Part shown: in pieces, positions 28,287-36,628 of the stretch
Position numbering within the stretch: position 1 is the first letter of the stretch
Layout of the letters: each line of letters begins with the position of its first letter
Origin: Paenibacillus baekrokdamisoli
GTDB lineage: Bacteria > Bacillota > Bacilli > Paenibacillales > Paenibacillaceae
Assembly (NCBI RefSeq): GCF_003945345.1
Contig: NZ_AP019308.1
Location: 2,728,001 to 2,792,000, forward strand
Direction: 5' to 3'
DNA: 64,000 nt
The notes under the pieces: generated by a model
What the model saw: the letters and a program-made list of their open reading frames with translations, nothing else
What the model was told of the DNA's origin: nothing
Database searches by the model: none
Translations under genes and position numbers: made by a program

Positions 28287-28290
28287 TTAC

Positions 28291-29520
28291 TCACCTATTC
28301 AATACTTGCAAGTTATATACATTTAATTTACTTAAATGTTCCTTTTCCGCACCTGTTGTGCCTTTTAATGCGACTGAACCCTTATAAACAACCTTTCCTG
28401 AACCTAAATCCACAATAATCATTCGTTTTGCATTTTGCTTTTTGACTAGCACATACAGATTCCGGGTATCTACATTCATGGAACTGATTGAATCAGCTTG
28501 CAGATCTTTAAGAGAAAGAACAATTTCAGGCTCCGACCTACGTCCCTCCAGATTATACTTCTGAATATGGATTCCTTCGCTGGAGGAAGCTGTCTGGATC
28601 AGTCGTTCTCCTGTATTAAAATAATCCACATTATTTTTATTGGATGGCTCGGTTAACGGGAAAGGAATGACCTCTTCCTTGCCAGTTCTCAAGTCATACG
28701 ACACAAAACTGTTGTCTACCGTTGTACTTTCATACGAGTTCTCCGAGGTGACTTTTATTTTATTGGTACGAAGTTGAAAGACCATCCGTTCATTTGGTTT
28801 TATCAGATTTGTATCGTTAACGAGGGCGAATTGTAATTCCTGGCTCCCACCCAACTTATTATCGGTTCCTGCTATGCGGTCATCCACAAGCTTCTCCTCA
28901 GCCAGATCAATGGAACAGATATGAAGCTCTAAACTTAATCTATTGTTAGAGTCATTCTTATTTCGTTTGTTGTTTTGTGTAATGATCTTCAGCTGATTGT
29001 CTACTAGCTGAACATCTTGAACGTTTACCCATAGATAATCGCTAGACTTTGGAACATCTAGTTCGAATGATTTGGTTTGATTATTCTCTTTATCCAGTAT
29101 CCAGACCTTAAGGCCAAAGGAATAATTCTGGAGAATTTCATGGTATGTAGATCGAATATCAGAGTAGACCAATACCTGTTTATCCTCATAAAATCCGGCT
29201 ATATTCTCCTTCCCTCTCATGAAATTACGATGATCACTTACTAACTTATCGATTTGCTCCCTTCCAATTATATGGGGTGATAATTTTGTGAGATACGGCC
29301 GTTCACTGTCATATGTACTACCATTCTCGTCAATTACGACTTGGCCAGTGGAATAATTGTAGGACCCTAGAAGAATCACATGAGATGCTTCCTTCTCATC
29401 CCCTTCAAGCTTCATCAATTGAAAGTTCGGCAAAGGATTTGTCAACGTCTGAATGTAGAAAGTACCCATACTAATGATGATTAAGGCAACAAGCACAATG
29501 GATATCCAATATCGCTTCAT
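28291..29520 (-). CDS. Uncharacterised membrane-anchored protein linked to the Ytr-like ABC operon
   Basis: 409 residues. One N-terminal membrane segment (about 5-25) without a lipobox Cys is followed by a large extracytoplasmic domain. That domain is rich in beta-strand and short repeated-looking turns (FYEDKQVLVYSDIRS, SSMNVDTRNLYVLVKKQNAKR, IIVDLGSGKVVYKG), which may suggest a propeller-like fold. I do not recognise a family. It is the last gene of an operon with a GntR regulator, an ABC ATPase and a membrane protein, 12 nt after the latter, so it probably works with that transporter, perhaps as an extracellular sensor or substrate-handling subunit (inference). Confidence 0.85.
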   Translation of the reverse strand: MKRYWISIVLVALIIISMGTFYIQTLTNPLPNFQLMKLEGDEKEASHVILLGSYNYSTGQVVIDENGSTYDSERPYLTKLSPHIIGREQIDKLVSDHRNFMRGKENIAGFYEDKQVLVYSDIRSTYHEILQNYSFGLKVWILDKENNQTKSFELDVPKSSDYLWVNVQDVQLVDNQLKIITQNNKRNKNDSNNRLSLELHICSIDLAEEKLVDDRIAGTDNKLGGSQELQFALVNDTNLIKPNERMVFQLRTNKIKVTSENSYESTTVDNSFVSYDLRTGKEEVIPFPLTEPSNKNNVDYFNTGERLIQTASSSEGIHIQKYNLEGRRSEPEIVLSLKDLQADSISSMNVDTRNLYVLVKKQNAKRMIIVDLGSGKVVYKGSVALKGTTGAEKEHLSKLNVYNLQVLNR

Positions 29521-29532
29521 TTTTTCATCCTC

Positions 29533-30372
29533 CTAAACCGTTACCTTGTTCTTTACTAAATAGAGACCGAGCCAAGCGGACAGTAAGCCGATGACTAGTG
29601 CGAGAATCAATTCCATACTAGCAAGCTCTACGGGGTATAAGTACGATTTCATTTGATTGGCTAAGGTAAAGAGCGGAATCAGCATGATCAGACCAATGAC
29701 TAGCAAATAAAGAAGACCTGCAAGGAATCCCTTTAGACGATAGCTCCGCTCAAGAAGAATGACAGTAAAGATGATAATGACAAACGTTAAGCCCAAACCA
29801 TAGATAAGCATGAAGTCGATAAAGTTATTAGGGGTCAATATAAGAAACGGCGGATAATAATGAATTAGTTCAAGTATGGTCATAGGCTCTGAGAGACCAC
29901 TTGGAATCATCCAGTCATATATCAGCTTCTCGATAGGTAAGATCACTAATTGAAAAGCTACGAGGCCAAAAACGAGAAGCATAATAGCAGTAAGCTTAGC
30001 CAAATAGATATTCCGCCTAGCTGTCGGTATCATTAGAAGCCGATAGATAAATGAATTCTTGCCCATCCATTCCCGATACCAAATGAAAACCGTATAAAGG
30101 AGCAGTGCCGCAGCACTAAGAGCTATCGGAGCAATGAACCAAAAACTAGTATCCATTAGCAGGTTATAAAAACTATGCGAGCCGTACTTGATAATATATT
30201 GTGCATCTGTAAGCAGCTCCGTTTCCATGTCCCGATTTCTTGCATTCATATAAGCACGTGCTTGAAAAAATACACCTGCGCCTTGCGTTAGAACTGTAAT
30301 CACGAACAAAGCCGCGTACAGCTTCCAGAAACGACTAATTTCCATGTGAACAAGCTTTACAAATCGGTTCAT
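29533..30372 (-). CDS. ABC transporter membrane subunit of the Ytr-like operon
   Basis: 279 residues, with about six membrane segments and an N-terminal soluble helix (MNRFVKLVHMEISRFWK) typical of ABC-2-like permeases. A large loop between segments 1 and 2 contains ARNRDMETELLTDAQYIIKYG. The start overlaps the ATPase stop as ATGA. It forms the membrane part for the adjacent ATPase. Related to YtrC/YtrD-type proteins by context, but sequence similarity cannot be confirmed here. Only one membrane gene is present, so the protein may homodimerise. Confidence 0.85.
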   Translation of the reverse strand: MNRFVKLVHMEISRFWKLYAALFVITVLTQGAGVFFQARAYMNARNRDMETELLTDAQYIIKYGSHSFYNLLMDTSFWFIAPIALSAAALLLYTVFIWYREWMGKNSFIYRLLMIPTARRNIYLAKLTAIMLLVFGLVAFQLVILPIEKLIYDWMIPSGLSEPMTILELIHYYPPFLILTPNNFIDFMLIYGLGLTFVIIIFTVILLERSYRLKGFLAGLLYLLVIGLIMLIPLFTLANQMKSYLYPVELASMELILALVIGLLSAWLGLYLVKNKVTV

Positions 30373-31058
30373 GCCTGGTACACCTCTCTCATGACATCCA
30401 TGACGGATTTTCCTTCTTCTAGGCGGACTTCCTCACAGTTGAACTCTCTGGAAACTACACCTTGGTTAATAAGTACAACCTTATCAATCAGATGCTCAAT
30501 ATCGTTAATCTCATGTGTCGTAATAATAACACCACGCTCTTCAATCAAATGACTCGTAAATACAGACGCGATCTGTTCCCTGCTGAATATATCAATTCCG
30601 GAGAAGGGCTCATCCATCAGTACGTAATCTGCATCGACAGACAAGCCAAGCAGCAGGTTAAGCTTTGCCGCGTTACCTTTGGACAACTCCCCTACTCGGT
30701 CCTTCACATCCAGCTTGAAAAAGGCTGCCATTTCATCCGCTCGCTTCTGGTTCCAGCAGCTATAGAAATCCTTCATAAACAGCATACAGTTCGCAATCGT
30801 CATACTAGGCGGCATCGTAATAGCATCCGGGATAAATGTAACTTTTTCATAAGTAAGATTACTCAGCCTCTGTCCGTCTATGAGAATCTCACCACTTGTA
30901 ATCGGGGTCAGTCCCATGATTGCTTTTAGAATGGTCGATTTCCCGACACCATTAATACCGATTAGACAAGTAATCTGCCCTTTCTCAGCGGTAAAGGAAA
31001 TGCCATCCAGCACTCTCTTACGGCCGAATTTCTTCGTAATTTGTTTGGCTTCGATCAT
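30369..31058 (-). CDS. ABC transporter ATP-binding protein, YtrB-like
   Basis: 229 residues. Walker A GINGVGKST, a degenerate signature LSKGNAAKLNLLLGL, Walker B YVLMDEPFSGID and a switch His in VIITTHEI. The short length and degenerate signature are typical of the GntR-linked YtrB/BcrA-like ATPases that respond to cell-wall stress or export peptides. First transporter gene after the GntR repressor gene (15 nt gap). RBS GGGGGTGG. Confidence 0.93.
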   Translation of the reverse strand: MIEAKQITKKFGRKRVLDGISFTAEKGQITCLIGINGVGKSTILKAIMGLTPITSGEILIDGQRLSNLTYEKVTFIPDAITMPPSMTIANCMLFMKDFYSCWNQKRADEMAAFFKLDVKDRVGELSKGNAAKLNLLLGLSVDADYVLMDEPFSGIDIFSREQIASVFTSHLIEERGVIITTHEINDIEHLIDKVVLINQGVVSREFNCEEVRLEEGKSVMDVMREVYQA

Positions 31059-31073
31059 GACTCTGCCACCCCC

Positions 31074-31472
31074 CTAATCCTTCGAACATTCCGTCACATA
31101 TTTGTTCTTCACAATGGTTAACAGCTCGTCCACCGGTACATTGATCTTGCGAATCGATGCCACGAATGCATCCACCGCATCGCTAATTAACTCTTCTCGG
31201 ATCAAGCTCAGCACCTGAGCATCACTTGTAATCCGGCTTGGGGAATTTCCTTCCGTAATAATCAATCCCTGTTCCTCCATTTCTTTATAGGCCTTCTGAG
31301 CAGTGTTAGGGTTAATCTTGAATAACCCAGCCACCTCTCTTCGAGAAGGGATCACCTGTCCAGCCTCCAGCTTGCCCGTTGCGATTTCCTCTTTAAAATA
31401 GCGGACAACCTGGAGATAGACAGGATCGCGGTTGTTAAAGCTCAAGCTAAGCGGTCCGTCTCCAATGTTCAT
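31074..31472 (-). CDS. GntR-family transcriptional regulator, YtrA subfamily
   Basis: 132 residues, the short YtrA architecture. A winged helix-turn-helix (about 15-80, PVYLQVVRYFKEEIATGKLEAGQVIPSRREVAGLFKINPNTAQKAYKEMEEQGLI) and a ~45-residue dimerisation tail without ligand domain. First gene of the four-gene operon. A perfect palindrome overlaps the promoter just upstream, so it most likely represses its own operon and is released under an envelope or antibiotic signal (as known for YtrA). RBS GGAGTTGG. Confidence 0.95.
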   Translation of the reverse strand: MNIGDGPLSLSFNNRDPVYLQVVRYFKEEIATGKLEAGQVIPSRREVAGLFKINPNTAQKAYKEMEEQGLIITEGNSPSRITSDAQVLSLIREELISDAVDAFVASIRKINVPVDELLTIVKNKYVTECSKD

Positions 31473-31526
31473 GCTTCATCCAACTCCGTTCCAAGTGTGT
31501 GTACTACTTGGTTCATACACTATATC

Positions 31527-31558
31527 TGTACTATATGCATAGTACACTTCTTTGTCAA
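31527..31558 (-). promoter_or_regulatory. Promoter and palindromic operator of the Ytr-like operon
   Basis: On the minus strand TTGACA (31558-31553), a 17-nt spacer and TATAGT (31535-31530). The inverted repeat TGTACTAT-N4-ATAGTACA (31546-31527) covers the end of the spacer and the -10 box, the position expected for a repressor site. A weaker second inverted repeat, GTGTA-N12-TACAC, follows downstream near 31499-31520. Confidence 0.85.
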
Positions 31559-31613
31559 CTGTCAGCTTGAAGCCCAAACACTCTTCATCCAACAAATTCA
31601 TCCCGTTGAACAC

Positions 31614-31652
31614 GAAAAAGGCGCTTATCACCCATGTAGGAGATAAGCGCCT
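31614..31652 (-). terminator. Terminator of metNIQ
   Basis: AGGCGCTTATC (31619-31629) and GATAAGCGCCT (31642-31652) form a perfect 11-bp stem followed on the minus strand by TTTTT; 23 nt after the metQ stop. Confidence 0.95.
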
Positions 31653-31674
31653 CTTCATCTATTCATGAAAATTG

Positions 31675-32505
31675 TTATTTAAAAGCGGGAACGATCGCGC
31701 CTTTATATTTGTCCTCAATGAACTTCTTCACTTCTGGCGATTGCAGTGTTTTGATCAACGTTTGAATCGCTTCGGAATCCTTGTTATCCGGACGGGCAAC
31801 GAGGATATTAACATAAGGGGAATCAGGACCTTCTATGAACAGGGCATCCTTCGTCGGCACTAGACCGGCTTCAAGTGCGTAGTTCGTGTTGATCAGGGCA
31901 AGATCGACCTCGTCAAGTACTCGTGGCAGTGTCGCTGCTTCTACTTCTGTAATATCAAGTTTTTTCGGATTTTCCGTTATATCAGCCACCGTGCCCGCAA
32001 CACCAACGCCGTCCTTCAGCTTGATCAGGTTATTTGCAGCCATCAGCGCTAATGCTCGGCCACCATTGGACGGGTCATTGGGAATAACGACCTTGGCGCC
32101 TTCCTTCAGCTCATTGATTGACTTCACTTTCTTGGAATAGGCGCCAAAGGGCTCGATGTGAACGCCTCCCACATTAACGAGGTTGTAGCCTTTATCCTTA
32201 TTGAATTGTTCAAGGTACGGAATATGTTGAAAAAAGTTAGCATCGAGCTCTTTCTCATAGAGCTGTGTATTCGGCTGAACAAAATCGTTGAATGGAACGA
32301 TTTCCAGATTAATGCCTTTTTCTTTCAGAATCGGTTTGATTTCTTCCAAAATTTCTGCATGAGGTACCGGGGTCGCTCCGACTTTCAACGTAACTTCTTT
32401 CGTCCCCTCATTCCCTGTTGTATTGCTCTTCTCCTTGCTGCTACCGCAAGCGGTTAGGACCACAGCAAGGACAATCGTTAGTAAAATCAAACTCCATTTT
32501 TTCAT
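31675..32505 (-). CDS. metQ: Methionine ABC transporter substrate-binding lipoprotein
   Basis: 276 residues of the NlpA/MetQ family. A lipoprotein signal peptide ends at the lipobox LTACGSS (Cys ~20). The mature part starts after a Gly/Ser/Asn linker and contains VGATPVPHAEILEEIKPILKEKG and DANFFQHIPYLEQFNKDKGYNLV, both typical of methionine-binding MetQ. It is processed by LspA, encoded in this window. Last gene of metN-metI-metQ, 43 nt after metI. Confidence 0.94.
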   Translation of the reverse strand: MKKWSLILLTIVLAVVLTACGSSKEKSNTTGNEGTKEVTLKVGATPVPHAEILEEIKPILKEKGINLEIVPFNDFVQPNTQLYEKELDANFFQHIPYLEQFNKDKGYNLVNVGGVHIEPFGAYSKKVKSINELKEGAKVVIPNDPSNGGRALALMAANNLIKLKDGVGVAGTVADITENPKKLDITEVEAATLPRVLDEVDLALINTNYALEAGLVPTKDALFIEGPDSPYVNILVARPDNKDSEAIQTLIKTLQSPEVKKFIEDKYKGAIVPAFK

Positions 32506-32548
32506 TGCAATTCCTCCGTTTGTAGGTTTACTATGTGATTGCCTGCTT

Positions 32549-33208
32549 TTATTTTCGGCTAAAACGACGAACTAACAGGTCTCCAGCCGTCTGCAGGATT
32601 TGAACCAGTACAATGAGCAGTACAACTGTGACGAGCATAACATCGGTCTGAAACCGCTGATAACCATAACGGAGTGCTAAATCTCCGAGGCCGCCGCCGC
32701 CGATAACTCCAGACATCGCCGTGTACGATACTAGCGTGACCGCCGTTATCGTCACCGCAGCCAACAATCCCGGACGCGCTTCCCGAAGCAATACACGCTG
32801 TACGATATCCCACTTTGAAGCTCCCATTGCTTGCGCCGCTTCGATGACGCCTTTATCCACCTCGCGGAGCGAGGTTTCCACAAGCCTCGCAAAGAACGGA
32901 GCAGCTGCAACGACGAGCGGCGGTATCGAACCTTCTACGCCAAGCGTCGTTCCCGTAATCCATTTGGTAACCGGCATGATCATAATCATCAGAATTACAA
33001 ACGGCACGGAACGAAGCACATTGATAATAACAGATAGAATCATATAAATAATCGGTTGTTCAAGAAGTTGTCTGCGCGAAGTCAGAAACAAGATTACACC
33101 GAGTATTAAACCGAAAATAATTGTAAAAATAAGCGAGGAGGCCATCATGGACAATGTATCCTTCGTCGCTGTCCATATCTCTGTCCATCTAACGTTCTCG
33201 AAAGTCAT
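32549..33208 (-). CDS. metI: Methionine ABC transporter permease
   Basis: 219 residues with five membrane segments. The permease EAA loop is seen as GVIEAAQAMGASKWDIVQRVLLREARPG, with the MetI-specific RSVPFVILMIMIMP. The start ATG overlaps the metN stop (ATGA). Confidence 0.95.
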   Translation of the reverse strand: MTFENVRWTEIWTATKDTLSMMASSLIFTIIFGLILGVILFLTSRRQLLEQPIIYMILSVIINVLRSVPFVILMIMIMPVTKWITGTTLGVEGSIPPLVVAAAPFFARLVETSLREVDKGVIEAAQAMGASKWDIVQRVLLREARPGLLAAVTITAVTLVSYTAMSGVIGGGGLGDLALRYGYQRFQTDVMLVTVVLLIVLVQILQTAGDLLVRRFSRK

Positions 33209-34209
33209 GTCAGTTCCCCCACATCCAGTCCTTCGCCGCGCAACACAGCGATAACTTTATCAACCTCGGATCCGCTTCCAATCAATTCGATAACGAGCTG
33301 GCCGTAGGGCGTACCCTTCATTCTTGATACGATTCCCTGAAGTATCGTGAATTGGATAGATGTCGCTTTGACCGCATTATAAAGGATCGGCTCATAAGTC
33401 AAATCCCCGACATAATTCAATCGTACGAGCTTTCCTTTACGAACTCCGACCAGTTCACGGGGATCGAACGAATCAGCAACCTGGCTTACAAAATCCAACG
33501 TCACAGCATGCTCCGGCTTCAAAAACACCTTCAATACCTCACCCATCTCAACGACCTCGCCTTGATCGATAACCGCAACACGGTCGCAAATGGAGCGGAT
33601 AACATGCATTTCATGCGTAATTAACAGAATCGTAATGCCTAGCTTCTGATTAATATCGACCAATAGCGCTAGTATAGAATTCGTTGTCTGCGGATCCAAA
33701 GCTGAAGTCGCTTCATCACATAATAGTACGTCTGGGTTATTGGCAAGGGCTCTTGCGATGCCCACCCGCTGTTTCTGGCCGCCCGACAGCTGCGATGGAT
33801 ATTTGTCCGCATGATCTGTAAGACCGACAAGCTGGAGTAATTCATCCACTCTATGATTGATTTCCTTCTTCCCAAGCTTTGCAAGGCGAAGAGGGAACGC
33901 GATATTTTCTCGAACGGTCGCAAGGCTCAGTAAATTGAAATGTTGAAAAATCATTCCGATTCGCCTTCGTTGGTTCTGCAGCTGGCCGGGTGAAAGGGTT
34001 GTCAATTCCGCGCCTCCGACCTTGACGGAGCCGGTTGTCGGACGCTCCAGTAAGTTCACACACCTTAGCAAGGTGCTTTTTCCCGCGCCTGAATGCCCGA
34101 TTATACCGAATATTTCGCCCTTATTCACAGTCAAATTAATATTCCTAATCGCTTCGACTGAAACCGAGCCGGACCGGTATGCTTTGCTAATGTTCACGAG
34201 CTCAATCAG
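33205..34209 (-). CDS. metN: Methionine ABC transporter ATP-binding protein, probable CTG start
   Basis: 334 residues. Walker A GHSGAGKST, signature LSGGQKQRVGIARAL, Walker B DVLLCDEATSALDP, and a C-terminal NIL/ACT-like regulatory domain (~250-334) that binds methionine for feedback inhibition. In homologues the protein begins Met-Ile-Glu-Leu; here that Met is a CTG codon at 34209, placed 8 nt after a perfect AGGAGG. In-frame ATG (34260) and TTG (34269) codons upstream have no RBS and would add an unrelated leader. I therefore prefer CTG, but an annotation pipeline would probably pick one of the upstream codons. No S-box or methionine T-box is visible in the leader. Confidence 0.93.
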   Translation of the reverse strand: MIELVNISKAYRSGSVSVEAIRNINLTVNKGEIFGIIGHSGAGKSTLLRCVNLLERPTTGSVKVGGAELTTLSPGQLQNQRRRIGMIFQHFNLLSLATVRENIAFPLRLAKLGKKEINHRVDELLQLVGLTDHADKYPSQLSGGQKQRVGIARALANNPDVLLCDEATSALDPQTTNSILALLVDINQKLGITILLITHEMHVIRSICDRVAVIDQGEVVEMGEVLKVFLKPEHAVTLDFVSQVADSFDPRELVGVRKGKLVRLNYVGDLTYEPILYNAVKATSIQFTILQGIVSRMKGTPYGQLVIELIGSGSEVDKVIAVLRGEGLDVGELT

Positions 34210-34347
34210 TTGTATGACCTCCTGCTGGGTTATCGCACTCCACTTGAGTAGAATACCCATTATTGTCAAAATGACTTCGTATCGTTAATCCTTCTATACT
34301 TTTCCATAGTATTCCTAGTGCAAAAGTCAGAAGTATGAGCAAAGGCT

Positions 34348-34376
34348 ATTATAACGAACGCTAGTTCATCTGTCAC
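34348..34376 (-). promoter_or_regulatory. SigA-type promoter of metNIQ
   Basis: On the minus strand GTGACA (34376-34371), 17-nt spacer, TATAAT (34353-34348). The leader to metN is about 130 nt, with no recognised riboswitch. Confidence 0.75.
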
Positions 34377-34459
34377 TGGAAATAATTGCTGAGTGTAATA
34401 ATTGCTGAGAGAAACATTCCTACACTCTTTTTGCTGAGGCATTTGTCTGCTAAACACAT

Positions 34460-34490
34460 TGAATAACGTTATTGGATGATGCACAAAATA
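34460..34490 (+). promoter_or_regulatory. Sigma-G-like promoter for the small plus-strand ORF
   Basis: TGAATA (34460-34465), an 18-nt spacer and CAAAATA (34484-34490) resemble the forespore sigma-G consensus (-35 TGAATA, -10 CATAATA) with one mismatch. The small ORF starts 34 nt downstream. Prediction from consensus only. Confidence 0.4.
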
Positions 34491-34523
34491 TGTCCCATAA
34501 GAACGAGAGGAGGGTTTATCGAG

Positions 34524-34619
34524 ATGTCTAAACAGCAAGGACAAGGCAATAAGAACACAACAACGAACAGGTCCAATAAAAAAAGCAAGAGCACAAGCGG
34601 CGGAGAAAGTGAAAAATAA
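34524..34619 (+). CDS. 31-residue hydrophilic peptide, possible small spore protein
   Basis: ATG 34524 follows GAGGAGGG by 8-9 nt, one of the strongest ribosome binding sites in the window. The peptide is MSKQQGQGNKNTTTNRSNKK and then SKSTSGGESEK; it is made almost only of K, S, T, N, Q and G, like small acid-soluble or forespore proteins. A sigma-G-like promoter lies upstream. I recognise no family. It is isolated on the plus strand between metN and sigE. Confidence 0.6.
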   Translation: MSKQQGQGNKNTTTNRSNKKSKSTSGGESEK

Positions 34620-34648
34620 CTGTCGAAATTGTAACTGAACCGCATAAC

Positions 34649-34748
34649 CAAGAAGAAACGGCTAACGCCGTCCTTGGCGGCGAAGCAAGTTTCTTCCCTC
34701 TGAAATATAAGCAAAGCATAAAGGAAACTTATACTTTCTTATATTTGC
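34649..34748. repeat. Dispersed ~100-nt intergenic repeat, copy 2
   Basis: Differs from copy 1 at only about ten positions over 100 nt, and is in the same orientation. It abuts the sigE terminator on its downstream side. The GAAGAAAC/GTTTCTTC outer stem and the CGCCG/CGGCG inner stem with loop CCAAGGA are intact. One difference, A-U to G-U in the second hairpin, preserves pairing on the minus strand. Confidence 0.85.
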
Positions 34749-34786
34749 AAAAAGCCCGCATTCCTGTAAATAAGGAATGCGGGCTT
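34749..34786 (-). terminator. Terminator of spoIIGA-sigE
   Basis: AAGCCCGCATTCC (34752-34764) and GGAATGCGGGCTT (34774-34786) form a perfect 13-bp stem followed by TTTTT on the minus strand; 32 nt after the sigE stop. Confidence 0.95.
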
Positions 34787-34818
34787 CTCGTTTGTCATGT
34801 CTATCCAATAATCCGTCA

Positions 34819-35541
34819 TTATACCATCTTGTTAAATTCCTTGCGCAGACGCTTGATGATGCGCTTCTCCAATCGGGAGATGTAGGATTGAGAAATACCA
34901 AGCAAATCTGCCACATCTTTCTGAGTCTTTTCTTCACCATCCGCAAGGCCAAAGCGCAGCTCCATAATAATGCGCTCTCTTTCCGTTAACTTATCCAGTG
35001 CTTTATGAAGCAGCTTGCGATCCACCTGCTCCTCAATGTTGCGGTAGATCGTATCATTCTCTGTGCCCAGCACATCAGACAGCAGCAGCTCATTGCCATC
35101 CCAATCGATATTTAACGGCTCGTCGAAGGATACTTCTGTCCTCGTCTTATTGTTACGGCGTAGATACATAAGGATCTCATTCTCGATACAACGAGAAGCG
35201 TACGTAGCCAATTTAATCTTCTTCTCTGGATCAAAAGTATTAACGGCTTTAATAAGCCCAATTGCACCAATGGATACCAAATCCTCGATATGGATACCCG
35301 TATTTTCAAACTTACGAGCAATGTAAACCACCAGTCTCAAGTTACGCTCAATAAGCATCGCGCGTATCGCCGTATCACCAGAAGGAAGCTTATCTAGCAG
35401 GTACTCCTCTTCTTCACGTGTTAACGGGGGCGGCAGCGCCTCACTTCCACCGATATAATAAATTTCCTCGCTCTTTAATCCGAATAAAAACAAAACCCGA
35501 TAATAATATAACTGCAGGACTAATTTCCATTTGACGAGCAT
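34819..35541 (-). CDS. sigE: RNA polymerase sigma-E factor (mother cell), pro-form
   Basis: 240 residues, the length of B. subtilis pro-sigma-E. The first ~27-29 residues ([20 protein letters not shown]...) form the hydrophobic pro-sequence that is cut by SpoIIGA. Regions 2 ([63 protein letters not shown]) and 4 ([23 protein letters not shown]) are intact. The start overlaps the end of spoIIGA by 22 nt. It drives early mother-cell transcription. Confidence 0.98.
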   Translation of the reverse strand: MLVKWKLVLQLYYYRVLFLFGLKSEEIYYIGGSEALPPPLTREEEEYLLDKLPSGDTAIRAMLIERNLRLVVYIARKFENTGIHIEDLVSIGAIGLIKAVNTFDPEKKIKLATYASRCIENEILMYLRRNNKTRTEVSFDEPLNIDWDGNELLLSDVLGTENDTIYRNIEEQVDRKLLHKALDKLTERERIIMELRFGLADGEEKTQKDVADLLGISQSYISRLEKRIIKRLRKEFNKMV

Positions 35542-36527
35542 GCTGCCCCATCCCTTCCCGAAGAACTGTGAATTGAATCGATCGTGATGCTTCGATTTTG
35601 TAGAAGTGACGGATGGATGATCGCTTGATACGTCCCATCTGTGACTAATTTGCCGGCATCTAGACCAATAAGTACTTTGCGTGTTTCGAATCGCTCTCCC
35701 TCCCGGTCAACAATGACCAGGTCAGGCTTAATCGCAAGCATGAATTGTGCACCTCTGTTTACGCCACGGTAGGGAACTAGCCGAAGGCGGTCCTGCCAAA
35801 TAAAGGAATCCTCTTCAGTCATATTCGCAAGCAGCTTATCAACCTGTGATTCACGGATTTTGTCTATCCACGAAGGCGGAAGCACATCCTGCCATACGCA
35901 AGCCTCCATAACCATAACCGGCGTGCGAGTAAGCGGTTCATATAATTGATTGCCCGTATCAATGAGACCTCTACAGGAATATTCACAATCACCAATTCTG
36001 ACTATCACCTCCGCAAGATGATTGCGAACAAGATCACGTTCCCGACGTTGAGTCATCACTGACCGATAGATATAATAACCGACGCAGCTGAAGCTGAAAA
36101 CGAATAACATAGTGAACTTGAGCATGAAAATGGGTTTGCTGCCATTTACTGATATTACCGTGTCCCACAACTCATTAGATCCATTCATTAATAAATAATG
36201 AAAGCCTAATACAGCACCAGCGGCAGCAAAATTGACGCCATAAAACGCGCCAATATGACGTACAAAATGCTGAATGCTGCCAAATCCAAAGGCTGTGAAC
36301 AGCATAATGATAGACAGTAGGACCTTGATCACTAGGGTAAACATAAATGATAGTGGCGGGAAGATGATCAGCACTGCATAAAGTGAGCCAATAAAAGCTG
36401 CTAGTAATACACGCCACCATTTTGCACGGATACTACGAACCCATGCTGTAAGAAGTAGATTGGAACCATCAATGAGCAGATTTACCATGAATAAGACATC
36501 AATATAAACTGCATCCAGCGCTTTCAC
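35520..36527 (-). CDS. spoIIGA: Sporulation sigma-E factor-processing protease SpoIIGA
   Basis: 335 residues. Five membrane segments (about 5-160) are followed by a cytoplasmic aspartic-protease-like domain with the active-site motif [16 protein letters not shown] (one Asp per monomer, acting as dimer). It matures pro-sigma-E on a signal from the forespore (SpoIIR). The GTG at 36527 is merged with the Shine-Dalgarno AGGAAGGTGA; initiation a few codons later (for example CTG 36518) is possible. Co-transcribed with sigE. Confidence 0.95.
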   Translation of the reverse strand: MKALDAVYIDVLFMVNLLIDGSNLLLTAWVRSIRAKWWRVLLAAFIGSLYAVLIIFPPLSFMFTLVIKVLLSIIMLFTAFGFGSIQHFVRHIGAFYGVNFAAAGAVLGFHYLLMNGSNELWDTVISVNGSKPIFMLKFTMLFVFSFSCVGYYIYRSVMTQRRERDLVRNHLAEVIVRIGDCEYSCRGLIDTGNQLYEPLTRTPVMVMEACVWQDVLPPSWIDKIRESQVDKLLANMTEEDSFIWQDRLRLVPYRGVNRGAQFMLAIKPDLVIVDREGERFETRKVLIGLDAGKLVTDGTYQAIIHPSLLQNRSITIDSIHSSSGRDGAACSSNGN

Positions 36528-36594
36528 CTTCCTGCCGCATTTCCCAATCTAGGACGCCCTCCAGCTGCTTAGCGAGGATCAGCGGCTTGTGTCT

Positions 36595-36628
36595 AGTATA
36601 GTTAAAGCCTATTACAATGTCTGTCTAA
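36595..36628 (-). promoter_or_regulatory. Putative Spo0A-type spoIIG promoter with 22-nt spacer
   Basis: On the minus strand TTAGAC (36628-36623) and TATACT (36600-36595) are 22 nt apart, the unusual spacing known for the Spo0A-activated spoIIG promoter of B. subtilis. TTTTGTCGAT (plus strand, 36652-36661) resembles a Spo0A box (TGTCGAA). Both are consensus-based guesses. Confidence 0.4.

Noticed and set aside
31476-31658. Minus-strand 60-codon ORF upstream of the GntR gene
   Set aside because: It spans the metNIQ terminator, the promoter and the operator of the Ytr-like operon and has no ribosome binding site.
34209-34353. SAM (S-box) riboswitch or Met T-box in the metNIQ leader
   Set aside because: Neither the S-box core blocks nor a T-box sequence and terminator are present in the ~130-nt leader.
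34266-34544. Minus-strand 92-codon ORF upstream of metN
   Set aside because: It covers the metNIQ promoter and leader, has no ribosome binding site, and its composition is not protein-like.
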